Notes: generated by a model not told the origin, from the sequence alone. Shown: positions 8,015-17,313, numbered from the stretch's first letter. The stretch is 64,000 nucleotides of DNA from Blautia caecimuris (GCF_024622975.1 NZ_JANJZT010000001.1:124001-188000), one strand, 5' to 3'. Numbers and translations: made by a program.

Positions 8015-8047
8015 AATAATGAAAATCTTGTTTATGAGGGGAGAAAA

Positions 8048-9199
8048 ATGAAGAATAAAACAGAGATTTTTCCATTGGCCTTTGGAACAGGAAGATTACC
8101 AGAAATCGAGTTACATAAAAAGAAAATACCAGATCAGGATGTAATTGATCAGATGATTCAGTATGCTGTTGATAATGGCATTAATTATTTCGACACAGCG
8201 CCTTTATATTGTAATTCTCAATGTGAACAGGCGGTAGGAAGAGCACTTCATTCTTTTAGAGATTGCATATATTTGGGCGGAAAGCTTTCAGCAGATGATA
8301 TCAAAACAGACCATTGCCGTGAGGCTCTTATGAAAACATTAAAAAATTTACAGACGGATTATTTGGATTATTATCTGTTTTGGGGAATTAATCAGTATTT
8401 TTTTGATGAAGTTATTGTAAAAAAGAAAGTTCTGGACCAAATGAGAATTTTTCAACAGGAAGGACTAATACATAAAATTGCATTTTCTTTTCATGGGGAT
8501 GCAAATGGTTTAAGCTATATTATAGATGAAGCACAGAAAAGGGGAGTGAAATTTGATGCATGTTTAATGCAGTATAATCTTTTGGATAGAAGCAATGAAA
8601 AATCCATGGCTTATTCTCATAGTTTGGGTGTGAAAACTATGATTATGGGACCGGCAGCAGGAGGACGTCTGGCAATACCGTCGGATCTTTTTAAAAAAGT
8701 GCATAATACAAACGTCAGTTCTACATATGAATTAGCTTTACGTTTTGTGTTATCAAATCCTAATGCAGATATAGTTTTGTCGGGGATGAGCAATATGAAC
8801 ATGGTAAAAGAAAATATAAAAATTGCAAAATCTTCAGAAATTCTAAATTGGAAAAAAGTAAAGGAAGCGCTTGCTGAAATAGAATCATTTCGGGAGTTGT
8901 ACTGCACAGGATGTAAATATTGTCAGCCCTGCCCAGCCGAGATACAGATTCAGGATATTTTTAAATGCTATACAATCTTCAGAGTATATGATTTGGCTAG
9001 CTATGCCAAAGGAGCATATGAACGATATAAGAAAGCAGGAGGAAAAACATTCCAGGACTGTTTGATGTGTGGACAGTGCGAAAAAAAATGTCCCCAGGGA
9101 TTATCTATTAGAAAATGGCTTAAAAAAGTGGATGACATTATGAATGAAATTCAGGATAGTTTTTGTTTTTCAGAGCATGAACATGAGGAGATTTTTTAG
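8048..9199 (+). CDS. Aldo/keto reductase with C-terminal 2[4Fe-4S] ferredoxin domain, catalytic His replaced
   Basis: The protein has 383 residues. The N-terminal AKR barrel shows Asp49 and Tyr54 (YFDTAPLY) and Lys79 (GGKLS), three of the four catalytic residues. At the fourth position relatives usually read YLLHG, but here the sequence is DYYLFWGIN, so the His appears replaced by Trp. The C-terminal part has CTGCKYCQPCP and CLMCGQCEKKCPQG, two ferredoxin-type cluster motifs, as in clostridial ferredoxin-linked AKRs. In this locus it could pass electrons to the radical SAM enzymes or reduce a modified peptide. Both are inference. The altered site suggests a changed or lost carbonyl-reductase role. 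Confidence 0.8.
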   Translation: MKNKTEIFPLAFGTGRLPEIELHKKKIPDQDVIDQMIQYAVDNGINYFDTAPLYCNSQCEQAVGRALHSFRDCIYLGGKLSADDIKTDHCREALMKTLKNLQTDYLDYYLFWGINQYFFDEVIVKKKVLDQMRIFQQEGLIHKIAFSFHGDANGLSYIIDEAQKRGVKFDACLMQYNLLDRSNEKSMAYSHSLGVKTMIMGPAAGGRLAIPSDLFKKVHNTNVSSTYELALRFVLSNPNADIVLSGMSNMNMVKENIKIAKSSEILNWKKVKEALAEIESFRELYCTGCKYCQPCPAEIQIQDIFKCYTIFRVYDLASYAKGAYERYKKAGGKTFQDCLMCGQCEKKCPQGLSIRKWLKKVDDIMNEIQDSFCFSEHEHEEIF

Positions 9200-9204
9200 A
9201 TAAG

Positions 9205-9897
9205 ATGTATCAGACGAAGTTTCTAGAGAGGGTTTTTAGCTTTAAAGGATGGAATATAACTGCAGATAGATTTAAAAAAATCCAGAAAAAATATTACTTA
9301 ACACTTGATATGGATGTGCAATATGATGCGCAGGCTATAATAAATACATTGAGTTTTTCTAGGAGAAAAGATTTATTCATACAAAGTATGAATAGCCTCC
9401 AAGAGGAAAAGTTGTATGCTAGTGCTGTCCATGGGGAGGATCATATTCTCAGAGTGTGCATCCTTTGTTTTTTTCTAAGTGAAAAGCTTGGGATTAGTGA
9501 CAAAGAATTTATAGATTTGTTAGAAATAGCTAAGTATCATGACATTGGAAGAATAAACGATAAAGCAGATAAGGGACATGGATTAAGGGGGGCGATACTT
9601 ATAGAGCAGATGAATCTTCCTTATGGTAAGGAAAAATTAAAAAAATACCAAGCTGTTATAGCGTCTCACTCACTTAGAGATGAAGATTTTGAAGAAGAGT
9701 GGAAAAGGTGGGGAAATAAAATGAAGGAAATTAACTGGGGAAGGAATCTTCTTGAAATTTTAAAAGATGCTGATGCCTTAGACCGGTTTCGACTTAGAAA
9801 TCAGTCTTTGCAACTGTCTTTTTTGCATAAAGATATTTCTCTTCGGGCAGTACAAGGTGCTTATGAGATATATCATCTTTTTCCAGGAAATATTTGA
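9205..9897 (+). CDS. HD-domain phosphohydrolase-like protein
   Basis: The protein has 230 residues. HD-domain metal ligands are visible in order: HGEDHILRV, KYHDIGR, GHGLRG and KDADALDR. This signature belongs to metal-dependent phosphohydrolases, a broad family acting on nucleotides and phosphate esters. The gene starts 5 nt after the aldo/keto reductase stop; the nearest GAGGAG is about 14 nt upstream, so translation may depend on coupling. Its stop is just before the GTG of the alcohol dehydrogenase gene. No specific substrate can be named. A link to peptide maturation is only by position, for example in nucleotide or cofactor turnover. Confidence 0.7.
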   Translation: MYQTKFLERVFSFKGWNITADRFKKIQKKYYLTLDMDVQYDAQAIINTLSFSRRKDLFIQSMNSLQEEKLYASAVHGEDHILRVCILCFFLSEKLGISDKEFIDLLEIAKYHDIGRINDKADKGHGLRGAILIEQMNLPYGKEKLKKYQAVIASHSLRDEDFEEEWKRWGNKMKEINWGRNLLEILKDADALDRFRLRNQSLQLSFLHKDISLRAVQGAYEIYHLFPGNI

Positions 9898-9913
9898 TTT
9901 GGGGAGGAAAAAT

Positions 9914-11083
9914 GTGTATCAGTTTCGATTCTATAATCCAGTAACAGTTTATTTTGGATTAGAAAAATTTGATGAATTACCAACCGTAGCTCGATACTAT
10001 GGTGATAGAGCATTGGTCTTATATAGTGAAGCATTTAATAGACATACAGATTATGTGGATATGATTTTGCGTATGCTGAAAGAACGGGATATTTATACGC
10101 TTGCGATATCTGAGAGTATGCCTAATCCAAGAGGGGAGTTTGTTGACAGAATAAGTAGACTGTGTAGAAACGAAAGGATAGAGGTTCTTATAGGTATTGG
10201 AGGAGGAAGTGTATTGGACAGTGTAAAGGCAATCTCAGCATCGGTTTATACAAACGCAAGTTGTTGGGAATGGATTACTGGAAAAGAAGAATTAAAAATG
10301 GCACTCCCAGTAATTGCAGTTCCTACAACTGCTGCTACAGGTTCAGAAATGAATAGTGGTGGGCTGATTTCTTTTCCTGAAAGAAGAGAGAAGCTTAGTT
10401 TTGGACATCCGCTTCTGTTTCCAAAAGCTGCTTTTATTATACCTGAATTTACAGCATCTCAAAGCCGGGAATACACTGCAGCAGGATGTGCAGATGTTAT
10501 GTTTCATATTATGGAAGGAAATTATTTTACCAGAGCCCCCAAAATGGAAACCCATTTAAAGGTTATGGAAGAATTAATGAAAAATTTGGTTAAGTATTCA
10601 CGAATTGTTGTAGAGGATCTTCATAATTATGATGCAAGAGCAAATTTGTGTGTTATTGCTTCATGGGCATTAAATGGTTTTCTGGAAAATGGGACGGGGC
10701 GTATTGCTGTTTGTCATGCACTAGAGCATCAAATATCCGGCTATTATGATATTCCGCATGCCAAAGGAATGGCAGTTATAGTTCCCAAATGGCTTCGATA
10801 TATTGCAGAGAGGGGCGGTGCAGAACAAGTCGCTGAATTTGGAAAGGCTGTGTTCGATGTGAAAAGTAAAAAGTCAAAATTACAGACAGCAATAGAGACA
10901 GTCGATAAGCTGGAGTATTTTTTATACGCAGAGTTAATGCTACCTTCTTCTTTTTTGGCCTACGGGATTACAGACAAGCATTTTAATGAAATGGTGCAGA
11001 ATATCTGTCATGGTGGAAAACTAACAGGGATAATTAATTTAGATTCGCATGATTTGGTAAATATATTAAATAGTTGTCTTTAA
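9914..11083 (+). CDS. Iron-containing (group III) alcohol dehydrogenase, BDH-like
   Basis: The protein has 389 residues, the usual length of NADH-dependent butanol-dehydrogenase-like enzymes. It begins YQFRFYNPVTVYFG, a typical opening. The nucleotide-binding GGGSVLDSVKAIS and the PTTAATGSEM motif are present, and His residues in DVMFHIMEGNY, CHALEHQISG and IPHAKG fit the metal site. GTG 9914 is preferred because GGGGAGG (9901-9907) lies just upstream. It is the last gene of the AT-rich block. It could oxidise or reduce an aldehyde in the pathway, or be a general dehydrogenase carried along with it. Confidence 0.8.
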   Translation: MYQFRFYNPVTVYFGLEKFDELPTVARYYGDRALVLYSEAFNRHTDYVDMILRMLKERDIYTLAISESMPNPRGEFVDRISRLCRNERIEVLIGIGGGSVLDSVKAISASVYTNASCWEWITGKEELKMALPVIAVPTTAATGSEMNSGGLISFPERREKLSFGHPLLFPKAAFIIPEFTASQSREYTAAGCADVMFHIMEGNYFTRAPKMETHLKVMEELMKNLVKYSRIVVEDLHNYDARANLCVIASWALNGFLENGTGRIAVCHALEHQISGYYDIPHAKGMAVIVPKWLRYIAERGGAEQVAEFGKAVFDVKSKKSKLQTAIETVDKLEYFLYAELMLPSSFLAYGITDKHFNEMVQNICHGGKLTGIINLDSHDLVNILNSCL

Positions 11084-11343
11084 ACAGGAAATAATTTTTT
11101 ACTATTTTTAATAGTATGTAGCTGTGTAAAATATTGTAATTTATACTTGGGGGCAAGAATTAAGATTTGTTTAACATTCTTTATTTTTTAAATTGTTAAG
11201 AAGTTTTTATGTAAAGAAAAAGATAAGATATAACTATGTATATCCAAAATTGTGATAGAGTTTGAATTATTGTAGAAAAGTATCGTGATGAAATAGATCG
11301 ATATCTCAGATAACAAAATATTTACAAAACTGGAGGAAATCAG

Positions 11344-12603
11344 ATGAAAAAGTATGTGAAACAGACAGTCGGCGTATGTATTGCAATGCTTATGGCAGTT
11401 TCGGCCGGGGAATACAGCGGAACGCTTGTCCAGGCAGCAGAAAATCAGGAAACCGTAGAAGAAACTGCTCCTGTATATGAAGCAGGCAATGTTGCGCAAA
11501 AAGAAGACGGAACTGTTTATTACTGGGAGTATGACGGTTCCAACTTTGAGGGCAGCGCTGCATTAGGATATTATAAGCCGATTGTCGGAGAAACAAATAA
11601 GCTTATGATGCAAAGCCCATCCGGAGAAAAAGTCATGATCGGTGATATGGAAGGCGGCGGTTCCCTGGTTCTTACGGACAGCAGCCTGATCTTTTATGAA
11701 AAACCTGTAGATCAGATCGGAGGATACGAAATCTGCAGCATTGATCAGAACAGTGGACAGACACAGACATATGGTCTGGGGCGGATTGAAGCATCAGATG
11801 GAAAGAAGATTATCTGTTCAGATACTGCAAATCATAGTATTGACAGTATTGATGCAGAAACAGGAGAGAGAATGAAGCTTGTTGACGGCAGCTTTCTTGC
11901 CAGTCATGACGGACTGATCTATTATCAGCCTGTAGAAGCTGATTCAGGGGCAGCTACAAAAGGAAAAGTATCTCTTGCTGTAGTGGACGCACAGGGAGGA
12001 CAGCAGAAAACGCTGTGCACCACAGAACCGGATTTATATGCAGATGATTTTCAGGGAACAGCTTCAATTGTGTCCATGGTTTTTAAAGATGAATATATTT
12101 ACTTTTCCTATGGTTCCTATGAAGGAACCGGGGCAGTATATGCAGGTGGAAAGATTATGAAGGTTAAAAAAGACGGAACGGAAGCAGAGATTGTTGCAGG
12201 AATGGACGGACTTCGGGCACCTGTTTTTTCCGTCAGTGAAGATGGAATGGTTGTGAGCCAGAGTATAGACGAAATGTATGATTATATTAACTCTATGGAC
12301 AAGTATTTTACACGAAACGGAAGCATTTATTTTATGAATGAAAACGGAGAGCCAGTGGAACTGGTTACTCAGGCAGACTATGCATCTGTGGGAAGTGTGG
12401 CCTGCGGCCAGTTCAATGATAATGAGGCAGTTACTATCCAATTTGCTGAAAAAATCGGAAATAAGGTTTACATGCTTCTGGATCATGGAGTAATCGATGA
12501 GACAAGCCGTGTAGGCTGGAGAACCGGATATGCCCGGGTAAACAGCGCAATGCTGAGCAAAGATCTGGACACAGGAACAGTAGAAACTGTATTCAGCTAT
12601 TAA
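11344..12603 (+). CDS. Secreted beta-propeller-like protein (DUF5050/TolB-like)
   Basis: The protein has 419 residues with a clear signal peptide (MKKYVKQTVGVCIAMLMAVSA, probable cut near VQA-AEN). The mature part has repeated short blades of the form GGYEICSID, EASDGKKIIC, LASHDGLIYYQ and KDEYIYFSYGSYEG, which resemble the DUF5050/TolB-like propellers common in Lachnospiraceae surface proteins. There is no lipobox, membrane anchor or catalytic motif. A strong TGGAGGAAATC ribosome site precedes the ATG and a terminator follows. GC content rises clearly at this gene relative to the RiPP block. The ligand is unknown. Confidence 0.65.
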   Translation: MKKYVKQTVGVCIAMLMAVSAGEYSGTLVQAAENQETVEETAPVYEAGNVAQKEDGTVYYWEYDGSNFEGSAALGYYKPIVGETNKLMMQSPSGEKVMIGDMEGGGSLVLTDSSLIFYEKPVDQIGGYEICSIDQNSGQTQTYGLGRIEASDGKKIICSDTANHSIDSIDAETGERMKLVDGSFLASHDGLIYYQPVEADSGAATKGKVSLAVVDAQGGQQKTLCTTEPDLYADDFQGTASIVSMVFKDEYIYFSYGSYEGTGAVYAGGKIMKVKKDGTEAEIVAGMDGLRAPVFSVSEDGMVVSQSIDEMYDYINSMDKYFTRNGSIYFMNENGEPVELVTQADYASVGSVACGQFNDNEAVTIQFAEKIGNKVYMLLDHGVIDETSRVGWRTGYARVNSAMLSKDLDTGTVETVFSY

Positions 12604-12648
12604 AATCAGATGAACCGGGTTGAGACAAATTTATAATTTTATCAGAGA

Positions 12649-12690
12649 AAAAGTCACTGTTTCTGCAAAATGGACAGTGGCTTTTCTTTT
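12649..12690 (+). terminator. Intrinsic terminator
   Basis: AAAAGTCACTGT (12649-12660) pairs with ACAGTGGCTTTT (12674-12685, one G-T pair), followed by TTTTCTTTT. It ends the secreted-protein gene. Confidence 0.75.
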
Positions 12691-12825
12691 GGAATATATG
12701 CCTGCCGATTTTAAAACGGACATGAAAAACAAAACTTTGCCATATTCCATATTCCCATGGTTTGTGGTAAGATACATCATAAGTAATTATTCTATATGTT
12801 CAGAACGGGAGAGTTTTTATAGTTT

Positions 12826-14445
12826 ATGTATCGTATATTACTTGTAGATGATGAGATTTTGGTAAGGGATGCCATAAAGGAAAATATAGACTGGGAAGGA
12901 ATCGGATGCCAGCTGGTAGGAGACTGTGAGAACGGTCAGCAGGCAGCAGAATTTGTAAAGGAGCACCCGGTAGATATTGTACTGACAGATATTCTGATGC
13001 CTTATATGGACGGAATGGAGCTGAGTCATTTTCTTCACGACAATTATCCTGATATTGTGATCGTGATATTCAGTGGATTCGGGGAATTTGAATATGCCAA
13101 AAAGGCAATCCAGTATAATGTCAGTGAATATCTTTTAAAACCAGTGACAGCTATGGAGCTTACTGGTGTGATCAATAAAATGAAGGAAAAGGTGGACCAG
13201 AAGCGACAGGAAAAGCAGAAAATGGAAAAGCTTACAAAGGCTTCTGAGAGTTACCGGAAAAATGCCCAGGTTATACGCTCAAAGGCCATAGAAGCGCTGG
13301 TAAACTGTACCACTAATGTGGAGGAAAGTCTGGAACGTCTGAGAAATATGGGAATTGATCTATCGGCGGTGAGATACAGGGTGGCCATGTTTGATATTGA
13401 TATTTATTCTGACATGTATCAGCTGGATATGGAGAAACGCCAGGAAAGTGCGTTGATGGCTTTTGTACTTTATAACATCAGTGATGAGATCGTAAAAAGA
13501 GAACAGGTCGGCATTGTTTATCAGGAAGGCGGAAACAGGGTGTGTATCCTGTTTCAGGAAAAATGGAGCCGTGATTTTACTGGAAAGACAAAAGAGATCT
13601 GCAGGGAGATCAAGGATAAGATGAAAGAAGTGATGGGAATAGATGTATCCATGGGAATCGGCGACTGGGTAAAGAATCCGGGAGAACTGATACTGTCTCA
13701 TGATATGGCTGAGCAGGTGATGCAGTACCGGTATCTTCTGGGGGGGAATCTGCTGATCGATATGGCGGAACAGCGGTCTGTAAAGATTGTTCCTCTTGAC
13801 CGGCTTCTGGAGGAACTGACTGAAGCCTTAAAAACAGGAAAAAAAGAGCAGGTGGAAAGTACGTTTCAGGAGATGAGAGATTCTATTCGTCAGGCTCTGG
13901 TAGAAAAAAGCCGTGCCTGTATGTATTTACAGCAGATCGTAAGAACCATTGATCGGGTATGCGAGGATGTGTCAGTGGATATGAAGAGAATCCTCAGTGG
14001 AAGGGATGAGCTTCTCCACAGTATTACGAAGCAGAAATCTTTTGACAGTGCCTGCAGGATTGTGGAAGATTATATTATGAAAATCTTTAAACTGCTTTCC
14101 GATATGAACAGCTCTACCGGACAGAGGCAGGCAAGGCTGGCCATGAATTATATCCAGAAAAATTATATGGATCCGGATCTCAGCCTGAACGATATCTGTT
14201 CTTATCTGAATATCAGCACCAGTTACTTCAGTACAATATTTAAAGAAATGACCGGGGAGACTTTCACAGAGGTTCTGATCAGGACACGAATGGAAAAGGC
14301 AAAGGAACTTCTGGAAAACACTACTATGAAAAATTATGAGATTGCAGAAAAAGTAGGATTTTCTGACCCTCACTATTTTGGTATTTCCTTTAAAAAGATG
14401 ACAGGAGTCACACCTACAGAATATGCCAGGGAGCGGAGAAGATGA
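12826..14445 (+). CDS. YesN-type AraC-family response regulator
   Basis: The protein has 539 residues. The receiver domain (1-120) has the acidic pair D8/D9, the phosphoacceptor Asp55 in LTDILMP, and Lys in EYLLKPV. The middle is a long linker with coiled-coil character around 125-150. The last 100 residues are an AraC-type double helix-turn-helix (LSLNDICSYLNISTSYFSTIFK, then IAEKVGFSDPHYFGISFKK). It overlaps the sensor kinase gene by 4 nt. Together with that kinase and a binding protein it would control sugar uptake genes, most likely the importer starting at 17405. Confidence 0.9.
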   Translation: MYRILLVDDEILVRDAIKENIDWEGIGCQLVGDCENGQQAAEFVKEHPVDIVLTDILMPYMDGMELSHFLHDNYPDIVIVIFSGFGEFEYAKKAIQYNVSEYLLKPVTAMELTGVINKMKEKVDQKRQEKQKMEKLTKASESYRKNAQVIRSKAIEALVNCTTNVEESLERLRNMGIDLSAVRYRVAMFDIDIYSDMYQLDMEKRQESALMAFVLYNISDEIVKREQVGIVYQEGGNRVCILFQEKWSRDFTGKTKEICREIKDKMKEVMGIDVSMGIGDWVKNPGELILSHDMAEQVMQYRYLLGGNLLIDMAEQRSVKIVPLDRLLEELTEALKTGKKEQVESTFQEMRDSIRQALVEKSRACMYLQQIVRTIDRVCEDVSVDMKRILSGRDELLHSITKQKSFDSACRIVEDYIMKIFKLLSDMNSSTGQRQARLAMNYIQKNYMDPDLSLNDICSYLNISTSYFSTIFKEMTGETFTEVLIRTRMEKAKELLENTTMKNYEIAEKVGFSDPHYFGISFKKMTGVTPTEYARERRR

Positions 14446-16232
14446 GAGAAATCCAGCCGGGCAATCTTATGATTAAAAAATTTAAAAGTATTCAGAGCGT
14501 TATTTTTGCAGTGCTGTCAGTGCTTCTTCTGGGGGCAGTGATTATTATAACTGTAATTTCTTTAAGCTATACCAGACAGTCTGTATTTGAAAATTCATCT
14601 TTGTATACACAGACCATTATCCAGCAGATGAATCAGAATATCGATTCTTATATTGATTATATGGAAAATACCTCTTATCTGGTTTCCAGTAATGAAGACG
14701 TACAGAAGTATCTTTTTGGGGATACTGCAGATCCTGAGGCAAGAGACCGTATTCTCAGTCAGTTTGAGACAATTCTGGACAGCCGGAGTGATATTCTGAA
14801 CCTGGGAATTATTGCAGAAAACGGAAGAATGCTGATCAACAATGGGCAGCGTCTTACAAATCAGGACCTGGATATTCATTCCCAGGAATGGTATACCAAT
14901 GCGCTGGAAGGCAGGGAGAGCGTTTATCTTACTTCCTCTCATGTTCAGCACATTATCAGCGGAGAACGTCCCTGGGTGATCACGCTGAGCCGGGGAATCC
15001 GTAACAAAGAAATGGGAACAGGACAGGAAAAAGAAGGGGTATTCTTTATCGATTTGAATTACAACGCTATCAGCGAGCTGTGTGACCAGAGTATGGTGGG
15101 AAATCAGGGATATGCTTTTATTGTGGATGCAGATGGAAATATTGTGTATCATCCTCAGCAGCAGCAGCTTTACAATGAGCTTCAGACAGAGAATATTGAC
15201 CTTGTCATGAACGCAGGATCGGATATTGTAACCTGGGGGGATGGGATCAACAAAAAAATGTATTCTATTTCCAGATCGGAAAAAACAGGATGGACAGTTG
15301 TGGACTGTGTAAGAGTGGAAGAGCTTTTGCGAAGAAGCAATGAAGCTCAGAGTATTTATGTTCTGGTGGCAATTGGGCTGATGGCAGTAGCTTTGTTTTT
15401 TTCCCGTTTTGTGGCAAAAAGTATTACGCTTCCTATTCAGCGGCTGTGTGATTCCATGGAACGGGTTCAGGAAGGAGATTTCAGTGTTTCCGATATTGTA
15501 GTGGATTCTGAAAATGAAATCGGCAGCCTCACAAAATCTTTTAATGTTATGACTCAGAGGATACATGAGCTTATGGCACAGAATATCTGGGAACAGGAAG
15601 CAAAGAGAAAGAGCGAGCTGAAGGCTCTTCAGTCCCAGATCAATCCTCATTTTCTGTATAATACGCTGGATTCCATTATCTGGATGGCAGAAGGTAAAAA
15701 AAACGAAGAGGTTGTACTGATGACAGCTTCTCTTGCCCGTCTTTTAAGACAGAGTATCAGTAATGAGGATGAACTGGTATCCATAGGCCAGGAAATTGAG
15801 TATGCCCGAGGCTATCTGACTATCCAGAAAATGCGTTATAAGGACAAACTGGAGTTCTGGATTGAAGTAGAACCTTCTATATTAAATATACGTCTCATAA
15901 AACTGGTTTTACAACCTGTCATTGAAAATGCCATTTATCATGGCCTGAAATATAAAGAGAGCAGGGGACTTCTTCTGGTAAAAGGATTTATGAAAAACGG
16001 AAATGCGGTACTTCAGGTAATTGATGACGGCGTGGGCATGGATCAGGAAACTCTGGATCACATTTACGAAAGACATAAGGTGGATTATCACTCCAACGGT
16101 GTTGGGATATATAATGTCCAGAAAAGACTTCAGCTTTATTATGGGAACGAGTATGGAATTGTTTATGAAAGCAAACCAGGTGAAGGAACTACTGCCACAA
16201 TTACAATACCGGGACAACAGGAGGGGCTGTGA
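14442..16232 (+). CDS. YesM-type sensor histidine kinase
   Basis: The protein has 596 residues. A membrane helix lies near residues 15-40, then an extracellular dCache-like sensor to about 300, a second helix (LVAIGLMAVALFF), HAMP, and a His_kinase domain with the phosphoacceptor His in QINPHFLYNTLDS. The ATPase part shows PVIENAIYHG (N-box) and DDGVGM (G1). The start overlaps the regulator stop (ATGA). An in-frame ATG at 14469 is a possible alternative. It senses an extracellular signal, probably via the sugar-binding protein encoded next. Confidence 0.9.
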   Translation: MREIQPGNLMIKKFKSIQSVIFAVLSVLLLGAVIIITVISLSYTRQSVFENSSLYTQTIIQQMNQNIDSYIDYMENTSYLVSSNEDVQKYLFGDTADPEARDRILSQFETILDSRSDILNLGIIAENGRMLINNGQRLTNQDLDIHSQEWYTNALEGRESVYLTSSHVQHIISGERPWVITLSRGIRNKEMGTGQEKEGVFFIDLNYNAISELCDQSMVGNQGYAFIVDADGNIVYHPQQQQLYNELQTENIDLVMNAGSDIVTWGDGINKKMYSISRSEKTGWTVVDCVRVEELLRRSNEAQSIYVLVAIGLMAVALFFSRFVAKSITLPIQRLCDSMERVQEGDFSVSDIVVDSENEIGSLTKSFNVMTQRIHELMAQNIWEQEAKRKSELKALQSQINPHFLYNTLDSIIWMAEGKKNEEVVLMTASLARLLRQSISNEDELVSIGQEIEYARGYLTIQKMRYKDKLEFWIEVEPSILNIRLIKLVLQPVIENAIYHGLKYKESRGLLLVKGFMKNGNAVLQVIDDGVGMDQETLDHIYERHKVDYHSNGVGIYNVQKRLQLYYGNEYGIVYESKPGEGTTATITIPGQQEGL

Positions 16233-17245
16233 TGAAAAAGTATGGAAAATGGATTGCTGTGGCATTGCTTCTCAGCCTGGTATTTTCTGCGGTAGCGGTA
16301 AATTATCATAAAAACGGAGCAGAAAGACAGAATCGTCTTTCCTTGATTTACATTCCAAAAGTGGTGGACAGCAGAAATGATTTCTGGACGTCTCTGATCC
16401 AGGGCGTTCAGATGTCGGCGCAGGAGGCAAATGTGGATATTGAAATCATGGCTCCGGAGGAAGAGAATGATGTGGAGGGACAGAACCGGATACTGAAACA
16501 GGCAATTCTTAAAAATCCTGATGCCATTCTTATTTCTCCCTCCAGTTTTACAGAATCCAACAGTCTTCTTCAGGAGGCAAGAGATCAGGGGATACGGATC
16601 ACATTTATTGACTCTTATACAGAAGAAAGTATTCAGGAGATCACAGTTGCCACAGACAATGTGGAGGCAGGAAAAAAACTTGGGGAATTTGCGGCTTCTC
16701 TGCTGAAACCGGAGGATCAGATTGCCATTGTTGCCCATGTAAAAGGCGTTTCTACTGCTGTGGAAAGAGAAAAAGGATTCCGGGAAGGCCTTGGAAAATT
16801 TGAAAAAAACATTGTAGATGTGGTGTACTGTGATTCCAGGTATGATAAATCCTATGAGCTTACTATGGAACTGATCAGACAGTATCCCGGTCTTAAAATG
16901 ATCGCCGGGATGAATGAATATTCTTCAGTGGGGGCTGCCAGAGCAGTGAAGGCGGCCGGAGCGGAAAATAAGATTCAGGTGGTAGGTGTGGACAGTTCCC
17001 AGGAAGCAGTCCAGTTGATGGAACATGGGATCTTTCAGGGAATTGTTGTACAGAAGGCTTTTAAAATGGGGTATCTGGGAGTACAGGAGACAGTTCGGCT
17101 GCTCAGAGGGGAAACCTATGAGGCGGAGATCAATTCCGGCTGTCAGCTGGTGACGCCGGAAAATATGTACACAAGTGAAATTGAAAAACTGCTTTTTCCG
17201 TTTAATACACTAAAAACAACAAAAACAGACGGCAATCCACAGTGA
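16232..17245 (+). CDS. Membrane-anchored periplasmic-binding-type sugar sensor protein
   Basis: The protein has 337 residues. The N-terminus has one hydrophobic helix (WIAVALLLSLVFSAVAV) without a lipobox, followed by a type I periplasmic-binding fold: DFWTSLIQGV, ILISPSSFTE, TFIDSYTEE, VATDNVEAGKKLGEF and VVGVDSSQEA. Such LacI/RbsB-like domains bind sugars. It overlaps the kinase stop (TGATG) and is followed by a strong terminator, so it is co-transcribed with the kinase and regulator rather than with the importer. It likely acts as a ligand-loaded partner of the kinase, as in XylFII-LytS and ChvE-VirA type systems. ATG 16232 has GGAGGGG 6-7 nt upstream. Confidence 0.85.
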   Translation: MKKYGKWIAVALLLSLVFSAVAVNYHKNGAERQNRLSLIYIPKVVDSRNDFWTSLIQGVQMSAQEANVDIEIMAPEEENDVEGQNRILKQAILKNPDAILISPSSFTESNSLLQEARDQGIRITFIDSYTEESIQEITVATDNVEAGKKLGEFAASLLKPEDQIAIVAHVKGVSTAVEREKGFREGLGKFEKNIVDVVYCDSRYDKSYELTMELIRQYPGLKMIAGMNEYSSVGAARAVKAAGAENKIQVVGVDSSQEAVQLMEHGIFQGIVVQKAFKMGYLGVQETVRLLRGETYEAEINSGCQLVTPENMYTSEIEKLLFPFNTLKTTKTDGNPQ

Positions 17246-17266
17246 AATTTGGGGATACCAGTCAAG

Positions 17267-17313
17267 AAAAAAGGTAAAATATTTACATTACCGTAAATAT
17301 TTTACCTTTTTTT
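17267..17313 (+). terminator. Strong intrinsic terminator, 20-bp perfect stem
   Basis: Stem 17267-17286 pairs without mismatch to 17293-17312 around a 6-nt loop, ending in a T-run. The A/T ends make it potentially bidirectional. It separates the sensory operon from the importer operon. Confidence 0.9.

Noticed and set aside
11101..11115. ACTATT/AATAGT hairpin after the alcohol dehydrogenase gene as a terminator
   Set aside because: The 6-bp A/T stem lacks a following T-run; too weak to call.
12620..12847. Small open frame of 75 codons before the first response regulator
   Set aside because: It runs through the intrinsic terminator at 12649-12690, has no good ribosome site, and overlaps the regulator start.
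14595..15650. Open frame of 351 codons on the minus strand
   Set aside because: It is the shadow of the sensor kinase gene; no ribosome site or domain.
16163..16738. Open frame of 191 codons on the minus strand
   Set aside because: It spans the kinase/binding-protein junction in antisense and has no motif.
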